A DNA stretch of 64,000 nt from Brevibacterium paucivorans (GCF_016907735.1 NZ_JAFBCP010000001.1:496001-560000), one strand, 5' to 3'; shown: positions 8,685-19,208, counted from the first letter of the stretch. Numbers and translations: made by a program. The notes: generated by a model not told the origin, from the letters alone.

Positions 8685-9830
8685 TTAGCCCAGCAGTTTG
8701 CGGCCCATCACCAAGCGCTGAACCTGGTTGGTGCCTTCGTAGATCTGGGTGATCTTAGCGTCACGCATCATGCGCTCAACTGGGTGGTCAACCACGTACC
8801 CGGCACCACCCAAAAGCTGAACGGCATCCGTGGTGATTTCCATAGCGATGTCGGAAGCGTACGCCTTTGCGGCAGCGCCGAAGAAGCTCAGGTCGTCATC
8901 GTTTCGTTCAGACTTTGCTGCCGCGGCGTAGGTGAGCTGGCGTGCCGCTTCGAGCTTGGTTGCCATATCGGCGACCATGAACTGGATCGCTTGGAAATCA
9001 GCAATGCGCTTACCGAACTGCTTGCGTTCCTTGACATAGTCGATTGCGTAGTCGAGCGCACCCTGTGCAACTCCCACAGCCTGTGCGGCGATGGTCACGC
9101 GCGTGTGGTCCAAAGTCTTCAGCGCAATCTTCAGACCCTGTCCTTCTTCGCCAACCCGGCGGCTATCCGGGATCCAGCAGTCTTCGAAGAACAGTTCACG
9201 CGTAGGCGAACCTTTGATGCCCAGCTTGCGTTCCTTCTCGCCAAAGCTGAAGCCTTCGTCGCCTTTTTCCAGCACGAATGCCGTGATGTTGTTTCCGCGC
9301 TTGCCTTCAGGGTCAGTCACGGCCATGACCGTGTAAAACTCGCTGACACCTGCGTTGGTGATCCACGTTTTTACACCGTTTAGCACCCAACCGTCACCGT
9401 CGCGCACTGCGCGCGTCTTCATTCCAGCGGTGTCGGATCCAGCTTCACGTTCAGACAGGCCGTAGCTAAAGCCTTCGCCGCGTGCCAAACGCGGAAGGTA
9501 TGCCTGCTTGACTTCTTCGCCACCGCCAATGATGACCGGCATTGAACCCAGCTTGTTCACCGCCGGGATGAGCGAGGACGACATACAACCGCGGGCGACT
9601 TCTTCGATCACAATCGCGGTGGCCAGTGCGTCTGCTCCCACACCTCCGTATTCTTCGCCCACGTGTGGAGCGTAGAAATCGGTTGCGACCAACGCATCGT
9701 GAGCTTCTTGTGGGTAGCGTGAGTCGGCGTCAACTTCGGCTGCAAATGGCGCGATCTTGTTTTCGACAACATCGCGTACTGCTGCACGAATCTCTTCGTG
9801 TTCTTCGCTGAGCTTGTACAGATCAAACAT
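8685..9830 (-). CDS. Acyl-CoA dehydrogenase
   Basis: FAD-dependent acyl-CoA dehydrogenase (381 aa) catalysing alpha,beta-dehydrogenation of an acyl-CoA. The substrate/FAD segment [19 protein letters not shown] and the C-terminal [14 protein letters not shown], whose Glu is the catalytic base in short- and branched-chain members, are present. I chose ATG 9830 (MFDLYKL), preceded by AAGGAG, although the frame continues far upstream. It overlaps the 3' end of purE by eight bases, making it the last gene of purK-purE-acd. Substrate chain length cannot be set from sequence alone. Confidence 0.93.
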   Translation of the reverse strand: MFDLYKLSEEHEEIRAAVRDVVENKIAPFAAEVDADSRYPQEAHDALVATDFYAPHVGEEYGGVGADALATAIVIEEVARGCMSSSLIPAVNKLGSMPVIIGGGEEVKQAYLPRLARGEGFSYGLSEREAGSDTAGMKTRAVRDGDGWVLNGVKTWITNAGVSEFYTVMAVTDPEGKRGNNITAFVLEKGDEGFSFGEKERKLGIKGSPTRELFFEDCWIPDSRRVGEEGQGLKIALKTLDHTRVTIAAQAVGVAQGALDYAIDYVKERKQFGKRIADFQAIQFMVADMATKLEAARQLTYAAAAKSERNDDDLSFFGAAAKAYASDIAMEITTDAVQLLGGAGYVVDHPVERMMRDAKITQIYEGTNQVQRLVMGRKLLG

Positions 9831-10347
9831 GAGGCTCCTTCTGTGTACCTTCAAGCTTCTCAGTGAGCGCCCGCCCTTTGTCGCGCGCCTGGGTGTACAG
9901 ATCTTCACGATATGTGTCGAGACGAGCGCGCAGTGCGTTCGCTTCGTCATCTGCACCTGAGGCAAGAATACGGGCAGCGAGCAACCCGGCGTTCTTCGCT
10001 CCACCAATCGACACAGTTGCCACGGGCACTCCCCCTGGCATTTGCACGATCGATAGAAGCGAATCCATACCGTCGAGGTATTTCAGCGGGACTGGAACAC
10101 CAATAACGGGCAGGCTTGTCACGGACGCAATCATTCCCGGCAGGTGAGCAGCTCCTCCGGCGCCGGCAATGATGACCCGGAGTCCACGTTCAGCCGCGCT
10201 ACTCCCCCACTCGATCATGTCGTGGGGCATACGGTGAGCTGACACGACCTCGGCGGTGAAATCGATTCCCAACTCACTGAGCACATCAGCGGCAGCCGAC
10301 ATGACGGGCCAGTCCGAATCGGACCCCATCACGATTCCTACAGTCAT
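9823..10347 (-). CDS. purE: N5-carboxyaminoimidazole ribonucleotide mutase
   Basis: Class I PurE (174 aa), which converts N5-CAIR to CAIR in purine synthesis. [34 protein letters not shown] and the [28 protein letters not shown] region are canonical. I chose ATG 10347 over an in-frame upstream codon because it overlaps the purK stop (ATGA) and has GGAG five bases before it. It acts directly after PurK. Confidence 0.95.
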   Translation of the reverse strand: MTVGIVMGSDSDWPVMSAAADVLSELGIDFTAEVVSAHRMPHDMIEWGSSAAERGLRVIIAGAGGAAHLPGMIASVTSLPVIGVPVPLKYLDGMDSLLSIVQMPGGVPVATVSIGGAKNAGLLAARILASGADDEANALRARLDTYREDLYTQARDKGRALTEKLEGTQKEPHV

Positions 10348-11507
10348 GCTTTCTCCGTTCGATTGGGCCAAGGGTTGTCGTCGACCCCGGCAATGAATTC
10401 GGCGGCGTGGAGAGCGCGACGGGCAACGTCCTCGGGGTCCTCCCCTGTCACATTCACGTGCCCCAGCTTGCGCCCTGGGCGCACCGACTTACCGTACATG
10501 TGGACTTTTGCGCGCGGATCGTGGGCAAGCACGTGAAGGTACGCGCGGTACAGGTCGTCGCGGTCAGCACCCAGAACATTTCCCATAGCGGTGTACGGCG
10601 CTAGCGGGGCAGGGTCCCCGAGTGGCAAATCCAAGACTGCGCGCAGATGCTGTTCAAACTGGCTGGTCACCGAACCGTCTTGTGTCCAGTGCCCGGTGTT
10701 GTGCGGGCGCATGGCCAGCTCGTTGACCAGGTAACCGTCTGCGGTCTGGAACATTTCGAGGGCCATGACACCGGTGACGTCGAGCGCGTGCGCCAGCGTC
10801 AAAACATCCTGCGTGATGGTTCGGGATAGTTCTGCGTCCAGGCCAGGTGCCGGCGCGACCGCCTCGTAACAAATCCCGTCCTTTTGCCGGGTTGCGACAA
10901 CCGGCCACACGGCGGTCTGCCCGGAAGGCGAGCGCCCCACCATCACTGCCAGTTCACGCGTGAAGTCGATCAGTTGTTCCGCTAACAGGGGCCCTGAGCC
11001 AAACCAGTCGGAAACGGTATCGAGATCTGCTTCAGAGCGGATAAATGCCACGCCGTGCCCGTCGTACCCACCTGTGGGGGTTTTCAGAACCGCTTCCCCG
11101 TGCTCCCGCACAAACACGCCGAGGTCGTCCACAGTTTCGATCTGCGCCCAGCGCGGGTTCGGGAGCCCCAGCTCGTCGATTTTGGCCCGCATTTTCAGCT
11201 TGTTCTGCGCGTACTGCAGGGCGTGCGGGCCGGGGTGAACGTTGATTCCTTCGTCAATGAGACGTACCAAGTGCTCATTGGGAACGTGTTCGTGGTCAAA
11301 CGTGATGACATCCACCGTGCTGGCGAACTGTTTGAGTGTCGCGTAGTCCGTGTAGTCGCCCACTGTGACGTGTGAGGACACGTGGGTCGCCGGACCGTCA
11401 GCGGATTCGGCTAGAACGTGAAAATGAACACCAAGAGCTTCGGCTGCCGGCGCCATCATGCGCGCAAGCTGTCCAGCTCCAATTACACCTACTCGTGGAA
11501 AAGTCAC
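10344..11507 (-). CDS. purK: N5-carboxyaminoimidazole ribonucleotide synthase
   Basis: ATP-grasp enzyme (387 aa) that carboxylates AIR to N5-[17 protein letters not shown] opens the protein; [21 protein letters not shown] and [14 protein letters not shown] are family signatures. The GTG start at 11507 has no Shine-Dalgarno, but TAGAGT lies exactly six bases upstream, suggesting a leaderless transcript. It is first gene of purK-purE-acd and diverges from gtrA. Confidence 0.95.
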   Translation of the reverse strand: MTFPRVGVIGAGQLARMMAPAAEALGVHFHVLAESADGPATHVSSHVTVGDYTDYATLKQFASTVDVITFDHEHVPNEHLVRLIDEGINVHPGPHALQYAQNKLKMRAKIDELGLPNPRWAQIETVDDLGVFVREHGEAVLKTPTGGYDGHGVAFIRSEADLDTVSDWFGSGPLLAEQLIDFTRELAVMVGRSPSGQTAVWPVVATRQKDGICYEAVAPAPGLDAELSRTITQDVLTLAHALDVTGVMALEMFQTADGYLVNELAMRPHNTGHWTQDGSVTSQFEQHLRAVLDLPLGDPAPLAPYTAMGNVLGADRDDLYRAYLHVLAHDPRAKVHMYGKSVRPGRKLGHVNVTGEDPEDVARRALHAAEFIAGVDDNPWPNRTEKA

Positions 11508-11513
11508 GTTCTC

Positions 11514-11519
11514 ACTCTA
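11514..11519 (-). promoter_or_regulatory. -10 box of purK (leaderless start)
   Basis: TAGAGT on the minus strand, six bases before the purK GTG. With initiation about seven bases after a -10 hexamer, the transcript would begin at the start codon. No -35 is convincing. Confidence 0.5.
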
Positions 11520-11647
11520 GCTATCGCGTGCCATGATCTCGCGGTGGCCCGCCGGTCTACTCACGTATCTTGTGTGAAATTGTCAGAGCTTTCCACATGT
11601 ACGCACTAGAATCAGCGTGGACGTTTTTCCAGTTGCAAGGGATGTAC

Positions 11648-12085
11648 ATGAAGTTTCGCCGTGAAACGTTGCGGGTCGCCAAGTTTTCGGCAGTGGGCAC
11701 CGTTGCGTTCATCGTGGACTTCTTAGTGTTCAATCTTTTGCGTTTGGAGGTCTTTCACTTGGGCCCGGTGTGGGCCAAGATCATTTCCGTGATCATGGCG
11801 ACGACGGTGTCGTGGCTGGGTTCAAGGTACTGGACGTTCACGGATGGCCGGAATAAGTCCAAGACTAAAGAGGCCGTCTATTTCTTTTCCGTGAACGGGG
11901 CTGGCCTGCTGATTGCTTTGGCGTGCTTGTGGGTGTCGCACTATCTGCTGGGGTTCCGTTCAGCGCTGGCTGACAACATTTCCGGCAACGTGGTGGGCGT
12001 GTTGCTGGGGAATGTGTTCCGCTACTTTATGTACCGCTTCTTCGTATTCAAACCCGCACCTAAGCGACAACGCCTGGACGTCTAG
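11648..12085 (+). CDS. GtrA family membrane protein
   Basis: A 145-residue integral membrane protein with four hydrophobic segments and the GtrA hallmarks VGTVAFIVDFLVFNLL and STRYWTF-like SRYWTF. Family members are thought to help move polyprenyl-linked sugars across the membrane or partner with glycosyltransferases. An open frame begins at 11570, but ATG 11648 has AAGGG six bases upstream and gives the standard length. It diverges from purK. Confidence 0.85.
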   Translation: MKFRRETLRVAKFSAVGTVAFIVDFLVFNLLRLEVFHLGPVWAKIISVIMATTVSWLGSRYWTFTDGRNKSKTKEAVYFFSVNGAGLLIALACLWVSHYLLGFRSALADNISGNVVGVLLGNVFRYFMYRFFVFKPAPKRQRLDV

Positions 12086-12104
12086 TTACTGGCCAAGGGC
12101 GGTA

Positions 12105-13244
12105 TTACCGGCGAAGCACGATGAGTGGGATCGCCAGTTCTTCGGCCGTGATGCCACCGTGGTGTCCCCTCAGCCTCAATGCTGACGGGCTGTCGTTGCG
12201 CGAGTCCACGATCGCCGTTCCGGCTTCGCTAATGGCCACGACGTCACCAATCCGGCCAAGGTTTTGAGTGCGTACCGGCCCGAACCACCCGTCTGCCACC
12301 GCCTGCTTGCGGACCATCGCATGGACGCGTCCGGCCCCAATTTCGTTGATCGCCGAGGCGGTCTCCTGTGGGTGCGGGGTGTACAGGTGGGTTGCGCGCG
12401 GCTCCCCGCCCACTGCACTGACCAGTTCACACACGTCAGGGTGGTCAGCCAGGTCAATCCGAGCGTCATAGTCGACATTGACCATGCCGTGATCGGCGGT
12501 AATGAGCAGTTGAGCGTCGCCGGGAAGGTTATTGGCCAAGCGGGCTAATCCTGCGTCGACTGCTTCAAGTTCATCTGTCCACGCATGGGAATCTGTGCCT
12601 TTTCCGTGCCCGGTTTTGTCGAGCGCTCCCCAGTAGAAGTAGATGAGTCGACGGCCCGGCTTTTTCGCTTCTTCCACCGCGTGTTTGACGCGTTGCTCAA
12701 ACTGGTGCGAACCACGGAAGGTGCCACCTCGCAGGGAAGCCGCGTTGAGACCTCGGCCTACAAATTTAGGTTCACCCAGGCTGACCACGTCTACCCCGCT
12801 GGCATGCAGACGTTCAAACAGCGTGGTGTCCGGGACCCACGTGTGCGGGTCGCGGGTGGTGTTCCACGAAAGTTGGTTGAACACGTCGCCGGTGTCCGGG
12901 TCTTTCAGTTTGTATCCCATGACCCCGTGCGCTCCCGGCAACAACCCGGTGCCCAATGACGACAAGGAGTTGGCTGTTGTGGACGGGAAGCCGGCGGAAA
13001 ATTCGCTGACGGAATCTCGCACTGACCGCAAGAACGGTGCATATGCCCACGAGGCTTTGAGGAGTTCGAGCCCCATCCCGTCGATGAGGGCCACAACAAC
13101 GACCCGGGCTTCGAGGTCCAGGCCCACTTTCTGGGCACGCTCGCGCTGGCGGTCTTCCAGGATCTGGCCAGCGCCCAAAGTGACAGCGGCCGCGGGCACA
13201 ATATCGGACAGCAGTCCCGCGTCCGCATAGTCCGGTGGATGCAT
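12105..13244 (-). CDS. Alkaline-phosphatase-superfamily nucleotide pyrophosphatase/phosphodiesterase
   Basis: A 379-residue cytoplasmic-looking protein of the type I phosphodiesterase/nucleotide pyrophosphatase family. Metal site Asp55 lies in ALIDGMG; the nucleophilic threonine is in FPSTTANSLSSLGTG (87-100); FYWGALDKTGHGKGTDSHAW and TADHGM supply further metal ligands. The physiological substrate is unknown. Its ATG directly follows the TAA of the DUF5998 gene with no gap, so the two are cotranscribed. Confidence 0.88.
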   Translation of the reverse strand: MHPPDYADAGLLSDIVPAAAVTLGAGQILEDRQRERAQKVGLDLEARVVVVALIDGMGLELLKASWAYAPFLRSVRDSVSEFSAGFPSTTANSLSSLGTGLLPGAHGVMGYKLKDPDTGDVFNQLSWNTTRDPHTWVPDTTLFERLHASGVDVVSLGEPKFVGRGLNAASLRGGTFRGSHQFEQRVKHAVEEAKKPGRRLIYFYWGALDKTGHGKGTDSHAWTDELEAVDAGLARLANNLPGDAQLLITADHGMVNVDYDARIDLADHPDVCELVSAVGGEPRATHLYTPHPQETASAINEIGAGRVHAMVRKQAVADGWFGPVRTQNLGRIGDVVAISEAGTAIVDSRNDSPSALRLRGHHGGITAEELAIPLIVLRR

Positions 13245-13826
13245 TTATGAGGCGTCCCGTCGAGCACGGTAGACGAGTTTCTTCAAAGTCAACGCAAAAC
13301 GTTCTGCCTGGTCGACAGCGGCTTGGCCTTCGGCTTGCGCGGAAACCCGCAGGTTCACGTCTTCTGGAACCGAAGTGCCTCCGTAGCCGTGGTCGGCATC
13401 GCACTGAGGGTCGGCGCACGACTCGGGGAACACCTCGAGCCTGCGCACCGATTCCCACCCTAGGCTGACGCCCACTTCCACGGGTTTGTCACCTGGTTTG
13501 AAGTGGGCGGGGTTCTCATAGATCCGGCTGAGAATCACTGTGCGGATCCTGTCGAACGGAATGTCTTCGACACTCGCCACACCCCGCATGGACTGGGACG
13601 AACCAGCGGGTTCGTCATCGACATGAACCAGGATCAGCCGGGTTTCCGTGAGCACGAACGCGGTCACGTGCCGGTGGATCGACTCGAAGTCCATGTGCGT
13701 TTCCATGTGTACGCAGTGTTCCACTACGGGTTCGTCAAAAAGAACATCGCCAATGATGTTCGCTGCGAGGTGTGGGTAGTACCCCGCGTCTTGCAAGTCA
13801 CGAAGAAGCGCGCCGGAAACAGACAT
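13245..13826 (-). CDS. DUF5998 family protein
   Basis: A 193-residue actinobacterial protein recognised by LRDLQDAGYYPHLAANII, HVTAFVLTETRLILVHVDDE and the acidic, cysteine-containing ADPQCDADHGYGGT. No function is established. I prefer ATG 13826 to one 24 bases upstream because it fits the family start and is preceded at six bases by CACAAT (13833-13838), the same spacing as other leaderless genes here. It diverges from the GNAT-synthetase gene with 52 bases between start codons. Confidence 0.8.
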   Translation of the reverse strand: MSVSGALLRDLQDAGYYPHLAANIIGDVLFDEPVVEHCVHMETHMDFESIHRHVTAFVLTETRLILVHVDDEPAGSSQSMRGVASVEDIPFDRIRTVILSRIYENPAHFKPGDKPVEVGVSLGWESVRRLEVFPESCADPQCDADHGYGGTSVPEDVNLRVSAQAEGQAAVDQAERFALTLKKLVYRARRDAS

Positions 13827-13832
13827 GCAACC

Positions 13833-13872
13833 ATTGTGCCAGTCACCCATCGTTTGTGGAAAAGACTATGCT
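13833..13872. promoter_or_regulatory. Back-to-back -10 boxes of the DUF5998 / GNAT-synthetase pair
   Basis: CACAAT on the minus strand (13833-13838) and TATGCT on the plus strand (13867-13872) each lie six bases from their start codon, within a 52-base intergenic gap. The -35 regions must overlap. Neither gene has a Shine-Dalgarno. Confidence 0.45.
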
Positions 13873-13878
13873 TGAGAC

Positions 13879-16584
13879 ATGGTTACCTACCCGAAGAACT
13901 GGGAAGCCGATGTTGTCTTGCGTGACGGTGCGACGGCGCACGTCCGCCCGATTGTTCCTAGCGACGCCGACGGCATTCAACTCATGCACTCCAAGCAGTC
14001 GCCGGAGTCGATCTACCTGCGTTTCTTTGCGCCCATGCCCACGATTCCCCAGCGGGACCTGGAGCGGTTCGTCAATGTGGACTATAACGACCGCGTAGCG
14101 CTGGTGATGATCGCGGGTGAAGAGATCATTGGGGTTGGCCGGTACGACCGTTTAGATGAGACGTCTGCCGAGGTGGCGTTCAACATTTCTGACGCCCACC
14201 ACGGTCGGGGTATCGGGTCGATTCTTCTTGAACACCTCACTGCCGTGGCCCGGGAGCGTGGTTTGAGTGTGTTTACCGCCGAGGTGCTCCCCCAGAACCG
14301 CTCCATGTTGCAGGTTTTCGCGGCCGCCGGCTACGAGGTCTCGCGCGAATTTGACGACGGAGTCGTTGCAGTGCGTTTCGAGATCGACCCCACGGAACGT
14401 TCAAAGCAGGTACTCGAAGCTCGTGAACACCGCGCGGAGGCCCTGTCGGTCCGTGCTGTCCTCAACCCCGCCTCGGTTGCCGTCATTGGAGCGTCACGCA
14501 AGCGCACCTCGGCCGGTAACCTCCTTTTGCGCAACCTGGCCTCAGCCGGGTTCAAAGGGGCGTTGCACATTGTCCACCCGCACGCCCCTGTGGTCGCCGG
14601 AATGCCCACGGTGAAGTCGCTCGATGAGATCGAAGGTTCGATCGACTTGGCGATTATCGCCGTCCCCGCGCCGGCGGTCATTGACGTGGTGAGGGACGCA
14701 GCTACCCGAGGTGTCCGCGCGGTTGTCGTGGTGTCCTCGGGATTCGCGGAAACCGGGCCGGAAGGCCAAGAGCTACAGCGCGAGGTCGTTGCGACTGCGC
14801 GTTCACACGGAATGCGCGTGGTGGGGCCCAACTCGTTTGGAATCGCAAACACCAGCGCCGATGTCGCTCTCAACGCCTCTTTGTCACCGTTCTTTCCTGA
14901 GCCTGGACCTCTGGGACTTTTCAGCCAGTCAGGAGCGCTGGGCACGGGACTTCTCGCGGCGGCGAAGAGTCGCGGTTTGGGAATCTCCACGTTCGTTTCT
15001 GCTGGTAACCGCGCCGACTTGTCCGGTAATGACCTACTGCAGTTTTGGGAAGAAGACGAAGCCACTCAGATTGTTGGACTGTACCTGGAGTCGATCGGTA
15101 ACCCACGGAAGTTCGCGCGTATTGCGCGTCGCGTCGCCCGGCAAAAACCCGTCATCGTCATCAAGAGCGACCTCACGGGACGTGAACTGCCCCCTGGCCA
15201 CCAAGTGCGCGTGTCCAGCTTGTCAGGTTCTGCGCTTGATCAAGTGCTCACGCAGGCCGGTGTAATCCGTGCTGATTCGATCCACCAGATGTTTGACGTC
15301 GCGCAGGTTTTTGCAACCCAGCCGTTGCCCAACGGCGCTCGTGTGGGCGTGATTGGTAACTCGGCAGCACTTTCCACGCTGATTGTGCAGCGAGCTCGCG
15401 CGGAAGGCCTGCGCATCGACACTCCCCCGGTTTCGTTGCACCCAGAAGTGACCACGGACGAGTTTGAAGAGCACTTGGCCAAGATGTACCAAAATCCGGC
15501 CGTGCAATCGGTGATCGTGACCTTTGCCCCGTCGGCGCGCGGTCACGAACGCGAAATCACCCAGATCCTGGCAGAACGGGCCGCGGTTTCGGGTAAAACC
15601 ACGGTGGCCTGCTTCCTTGGTCTCACAGGTGCGCAAGAAGAACTCACCGCGTACACGCGTAGCGCTGAAGGCACACGAGAAATTCACACCGTACCCAGTT
15701 ACATGGGTCCCGAAGATGCCGTATGGGCGTTGGCCCGCGTCACCGAATACGCCCAGTGGAAACGTTCCGACCACGGGAACTACCCCGAACTCGAAGGCTT
15801 CGACAAACGCGCCGTGCGCACCCTCATCGAAAAGGTCCTCCAGCGCGACTCTGAGCACGACGCAGACGACAGCACCACCTCGGCGACGGTACGCCTATCA
15901 CGCGACGAAACCCAGGAACTCCTCCAAGCGTGCAGCATTCAGGTGCTCCCCTACCACCCGTCTTCCACGGTTGAGCAAGCCAAGGACATTGCACGCGAAA
16001 TCGGCTACCCGGTAGCGCTCAAGGCCGTGGACTCGCGCTTGCGTCACCGCTTGGACCTGGGCGGGGTACGACTGGACATTTCCAACGACGAAGAAATGGA
16101 TGTCTACTGGAACTCGGTGCGCGAGGTCATTGCTGCCCGGCTGGACGATGACGCAGACACTCGTATCGACGTCCAGACCATGGCAGCCCCCGGGGTGGCC
16201 TGCGTAGTCCGAGGTGGTGAAGACCCGCTTCTGGGACCCATGGTGTCGTTCGGGTTGGCGGGCGATTCCTCTGAACTGCTCGACGACGTGCAACACCGTG
16301 TGGCCCCACTCACCGACGTGGACGCTAAGTCGATGGTGCGTTCACTGGGCTCCTCGCCGCGCCTGTTTGGCTACCGGGGTGGGCCAGTCATGAACGTGGC
16401 GCCGCTTGAAGAGACTATCCTGCGAGTGGCAGCGCTAATCGACGAGTTCCCTACGATTCGTATTGTGGAGTTTAGGCCCATTTCGGTCACGGAAGGTGAA
16501 CAGGACATTTTGTCGGTCCGCATCGAACTCACTCGTGAATCCGACCGGATCGATTCCCCACGACGACGCATGAGTGCCCACTAA
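13879..16584 (+). CDS. GNAT acetyltransferase fused to ADP-forming acyl-CoA synthetase-like domains (Pat-type)
   Basis: A 901-residue fusion. Residues 1-170 are a GNAT acetyltransferase (acetyl-CoA loop HGRGIGSILLEHL, then LPQNRSMLQVFAAAGYEV). Residues ~185-320 are a CoA-binding Rossmann domain (SVAVIGASRKRTSAGNLLLRN), ~320-620 a flavodoxin/succinyl-CoA-ligase-like region (FSQSGALGTGLL, SAGNRADLSGNDLLQFW), and ~660-890 an ATP-grasp region (GYPVALKAVD...RLRHRLDLGGVRL). Relatives are protein lysine acetyltransferases that regulate acetyl-CoA synthetase, or ADP-forming acetate-CoA ligases. In this order (GNAT first) a protein acetylase or acylase role is likely. TATGCT lies six bases before the ATG, so the start may be leaderless. 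Confidence 0.9.
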   Translation: MVTYPKNWEADVVLRDGATAHVRPIVPSDADGIQLMHSKQSPESIYLRFFAPMPTIPQRDLERFVNVDYNDRVALVMIAGEEIIGVGRYDRLDETSAEVAFNISDAHHGRGIGSILLEHLTAVARERGLSVFTAEVLPQNRSMLQVFAAAGYEVSREFDDGVVAVRFEIDPTERSKQVLEAREHRAEALSVRAVLNPASVAVIGASRKRTSAGNLLLRNLASAGFKGALHIVHPHAPVVAGMPTVKSLDEIEGSIDLAIIAVPAPAVIDVVRDAATRGVRAVVVVSSGFAETGPEGQELQREVVATARSHGMRVVGPNSFGIANTSADVALNASLSPFFPEPGPLGLFSQSGALGTGLLAAAKSRGLGISTFVSAGNRADLSGNDLLQFWEEDEATQIVGLYLESIGNPRKFARIARRVARQKPVIVIKSDLTGRELPPGHQVRVSSLSGSALDQVLTQAGVIRADSIHQMFDVAQVFATQPLPNGARVGVIGNSAALSTLIVQRARAEGLRIDTPPVSLHPEVTTDEFEEHLAKMYQNPAVQSVIVTFAPSARGHEREITQILAERAAVSGKTTVACFLGLTGAQEELTAYTRSAEGTREIHTVPSYMGPEDAVWALARVTEYAQWKRSDHGNYPELEGFDKRAVRTLIEKVLQRDSEHDADDSTTSATVRLSRDETQELLQACSIQVLPYHPSSTVEQAKDIAREIGYPVALKAVDSRLRHRLDLGGVRLDISNDEEMDVYWNSVREVIAARLDDDADTRIDVQTMAAPGVACVVRGGEDPLLGPMVSFGLAGDSSELLDDVQHRVAPLTDVDAKSMVRSLGSSPRLFGYRGGPVMNVAPLEETILRVAALIDEFPTIRIVEFRPISVTEGEQDILSVRIELTRESDRIDSPRRRMSAH

Positions 16585-16643
16585 ATCCACGGTTTTTGGG
16601 CTCCTGGCCTATACCATGAGGGGAGTCTAATAAAGGAGCACGT

Positions 16644-19208
16644 GTGGCTGATCACATCGTAGATGTCGATGTTTCGCTGGAAATGGAATCTTCGTTCCTC
16701 GAATACGCGTACTCAGTGATCTACTCACGGGCTCTCCCCGATGCTCGCGACGGACTTAAGCCCGTTCAGCGACGCATCATCTACCAAATGGGTGATATGG
16801 GCTTGCGCCCCGACCGCCCACACGTGAAGTCATCCCGCATCGTGGGTGACGTGATGGGTAAGCTCCACCCCCACTCCGATGTGGCCATTTACGATGCGCT
16901 GGTTCGACTGAGTCAAGACTTCGTGATGCGCGTCCCGCTCGTTGACGGGCACGGTAACTTTGGAACCTTGGACGACGGGCCGGCAGCCCCCAGGTACACG
17001 GAAGCGCGCCTCGACGACGCAGCGCTCACCATGATCGCCGGACTGGATGAAGACGTCGTCGACTTTGTCCCCAACTACGACAACTCGCTGACGCAACCGG
17101 AAGTTCTTCCCAGTGCTTTCCCTAACCTTTTGGTCAACGGGGCCAGCGGAATCGCGGTGGGAATGGCCACGAACATGGCCCCGCACAATCCGGGCGAAGT
17201 CATTGCGGCTGCCCGCCACCTCATCGAGAACCCGCAGGCCACGGTGAGTGAACTCATGCGGTACGTGCCGGGCCCCGACCTGCCCACAGGTGGTCGCATT
17301 ATTGGTCTCGATTCGATCCGTGAAGCATATGAAACCGGGCGTGGGACCTTCCGGACCCGCGCCACGGTGAAGTTCGAAAACATTTCAGCCAGACGCAAAG
17401 GCATCGTGGTCACGGAGCTTCCGTACCTGGTGGGCCCGGAAAAGGTCATTGAGAAGGTCAAGGACCAAGTTCAGGCCAAACGTCTGACCGGAATCGCGTC
17501 GATCGATGACTACTCCGATCGCAAGCACGGTCTGCGACTAGTTATTGGGATTAAGAATGGGTTCAATCCTGAAGCCGTTCTGGAAGAACTGTACCGGCTC
17601 ACACCTATGGAAGATTCCTTTGGAATCAACAACGTGTGTCTGGTAGAAGGACAACCGCGCACGCTGGGTCTCAAGCCTCTTCTCGAGGTGTTTGTGGACC
17701 ACCGCCTGTCTGTCACCCGGCGACGCACTGCCTTCCAACTGGGGAAGGCGAAAGACCGCTTGCACTTGGTCGAAGGTCTTCTGATTGCAATCCTCGATAT
17801 TGACGAGGTTGTTCAACTCATTCGTTCCTCAGATGACGCTACTCAAGCACGTACGCGCTTGATGGACGTTTTCGACTTAAGTGAAATCCAGGCCACGTAC
17901 ATTCTGGACCTCCAGTTGCGTCGACTCACCAAGTTCTCGCGCATCGAACTCGAGGCTGAACGCGATGAGCTCAAGTCCCGCATCGAATACCTGCAGGACA
18001 TCCTCGACCACGACGACAAGCTCCGCGCCCTGGTATCTGACGAACTCCAAGAGACCAGCGACCGGATTGACTCTCCGCGTCGCACAATCTTGGTCGAAGG
18101 AAATCTCAAGGAGCTTCGTGCAGCCAAGAAGGGTACCAAGCTCACTGTTGCCGACGAACCGTGCTGGGTTTTGTTCTCGACCTCGCAGCGGTTAGCTCGC
18201 ACCACTGGTCAGGATCCCTTGTCTGCTCAGGGTCGGCGCGCATCGCACGATGCTCTGGTGAGCCAAATAGCCACCACCTCGCGGTCGACGATCGCTGCCG
18301 TGACCAACACGGGGCGCGTGGTGGGTGTCGACGTTGTTTCACTCCCCCAGCTTCCCCCGCAAGCTGCCCGTCCCACCGTTGCCGGTGGTGTTCGGGTGAG
18401 CGAGTATTTCACTCTTGAAAAGGGTGAAAAGATTATGGGGCTCATTGACCCTGAACGGGAATGCGTTGTGGGAACCAAACAGGGTGTCATCAAACGCGTC
18501 AATGGCAACGATCAGTTCAAGGACGGGGCCACTCTCATCAATCTCAAGCCCAAAGATGAAATCGTGGGACTTGCCCAACCTGCAGATCTCGACACGCACT
18601 CCGCAGTGTTCATCACGTCGAACGCACAGCTCCTCACGTTCGATCTCGCAGGCGTACGCGCTCAAGGCTACGCCGCGTCCGGGGTTGCTGGTATCAGGGT
18701 TGCGAGTGACGCACACGTGATCGGGTTCTACGCAGTCGACTCACACCAGCCCAACCAGGTCGTCACTATTGCTACAGGCGTGAACTTCGACGGCAAACCC
18801 ACACAGTCCATCAAAGTTTCTGACTTCAACGAATTCCCCCACAAGGGCCGTGGAACCGGCGGTGTGCGCGCACACCGGTTCCTCAAAGACGAAACAGAAT
18901 TGGTTCTGGGGTTCGCTGGCCCGTCGCCACAGGCTTCCGCCGCAACGGGTGGAGCGCGACAGTTGCCAGCTGAACTGTCCAAGCGCGACGCATCGGGACA
19001 GCCACTTGACTCCAAGATCGACGCTGTTGGAACCGTTCCCGTGGCCACCTCATCGCAGGAAACCACAGAGCCACCAGACCGCAGTCAGGAGGCTGCTGCG
19101 ACCTCGGCGACCAACACCGGCATGGCAACCGGCGGACCAAACTTAGGGGATGACCCCACTGCCCACATTGGGCGCGAACGCGAAGACGACGACGGGTCGC
19201 TGTTCTAA
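16644..19208 (+). CDS. parC: DNA topoisomerase IV subunit A
   Basis: An 854-residue type II topoisomerase A subunit that cuts and rejoins DNA with ParE during decatenation. SSFLEYAYSVIYSRALPDARDGLKPVQRRIIYQM opens the winged-helix region, and the catalytic tyrosine is Tyr118 (AAPRYTEARL). It matches the actinobacterial ParC/second GyrA-type pattern rather than GyrA (SYIDYAMSVI). The quinolone-pocket segment reads HPHSDVAIYD (75-84) instead of HPHGDxAIYD. The C-terminal ~60 residues are an acidic, low-complexity tail. The GTG start at 16644 has AAAGGAG upstream. parE is not in the window. Confidence 0.93.
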   Translation: MADHIVDVDVSLEMESSFLEYAYSVIYSRALPDARDGLKPVQRRIIYQMGDMGLRPDRPHVKSSRIVGDVMGKLHPHSDVAIYDALVRLSQDFVMRVPLVDGHGNFGTLDDGPAAPRYTEARLDDAALTMIAGLDEDVVDFVPNYDNSLTQPEVLPSAFPNLLVNGASGIAVGMATNMAPHNPGEVIAAARHLIENPQATVSELMRYVPGPDLPTGGRIIGLDSIREAYETGRGTFRTRATVKFENISARRKGIVVTELPYLVGPEKVIEKVKDQVQAKRLTGIASIDDYSDRKHGLRLVIGIKNGFNPEAVLEELYRLTPMEDSFGINNVCLVEGQPRTLGLKPLLEVFVDHRLSVTRRRTAFQLGKAKDRLHLVEGLLIAILDIDEVVQLIRSSDDATQARTRLMDVFDLSEIQATYILDLQLRRLTKFSRIELEAERDELKSRIEYLQDILDHDDKLRALVSDELQETSDRIDSPRRTILVEGNLKELRAAKKGTKLTVADEPCWVLFSTSQRLARTTGQDPLSAQGRRASHDALVSQIATTSRSTIAAVTNTGRVVGVDVVSLPQLPPQAARPTVAGGVRVSEYFTLEKGEKIMGLIDPERECVVGTKQGVIKRVNGNDQFKDGATLINLKPKDEIVGLAQPADLDTHSAVFITSNAQLLTFDLAGVRAQGYAASGVAGIRVASDAHVIGFYAVDSHQPNQVVTIATGVNFDGKPTQSIKVSDFNEFPHKGRGTGGVRAHRFLKDETELVLGFAGPSPQASAATGGARQLPAELSKRDASGQPLDSKIDAVGTVPVATSSQETTEPPDRSQEAAATSATNTGMATGGPNLGDDPTAHIGREREDDDGSLF

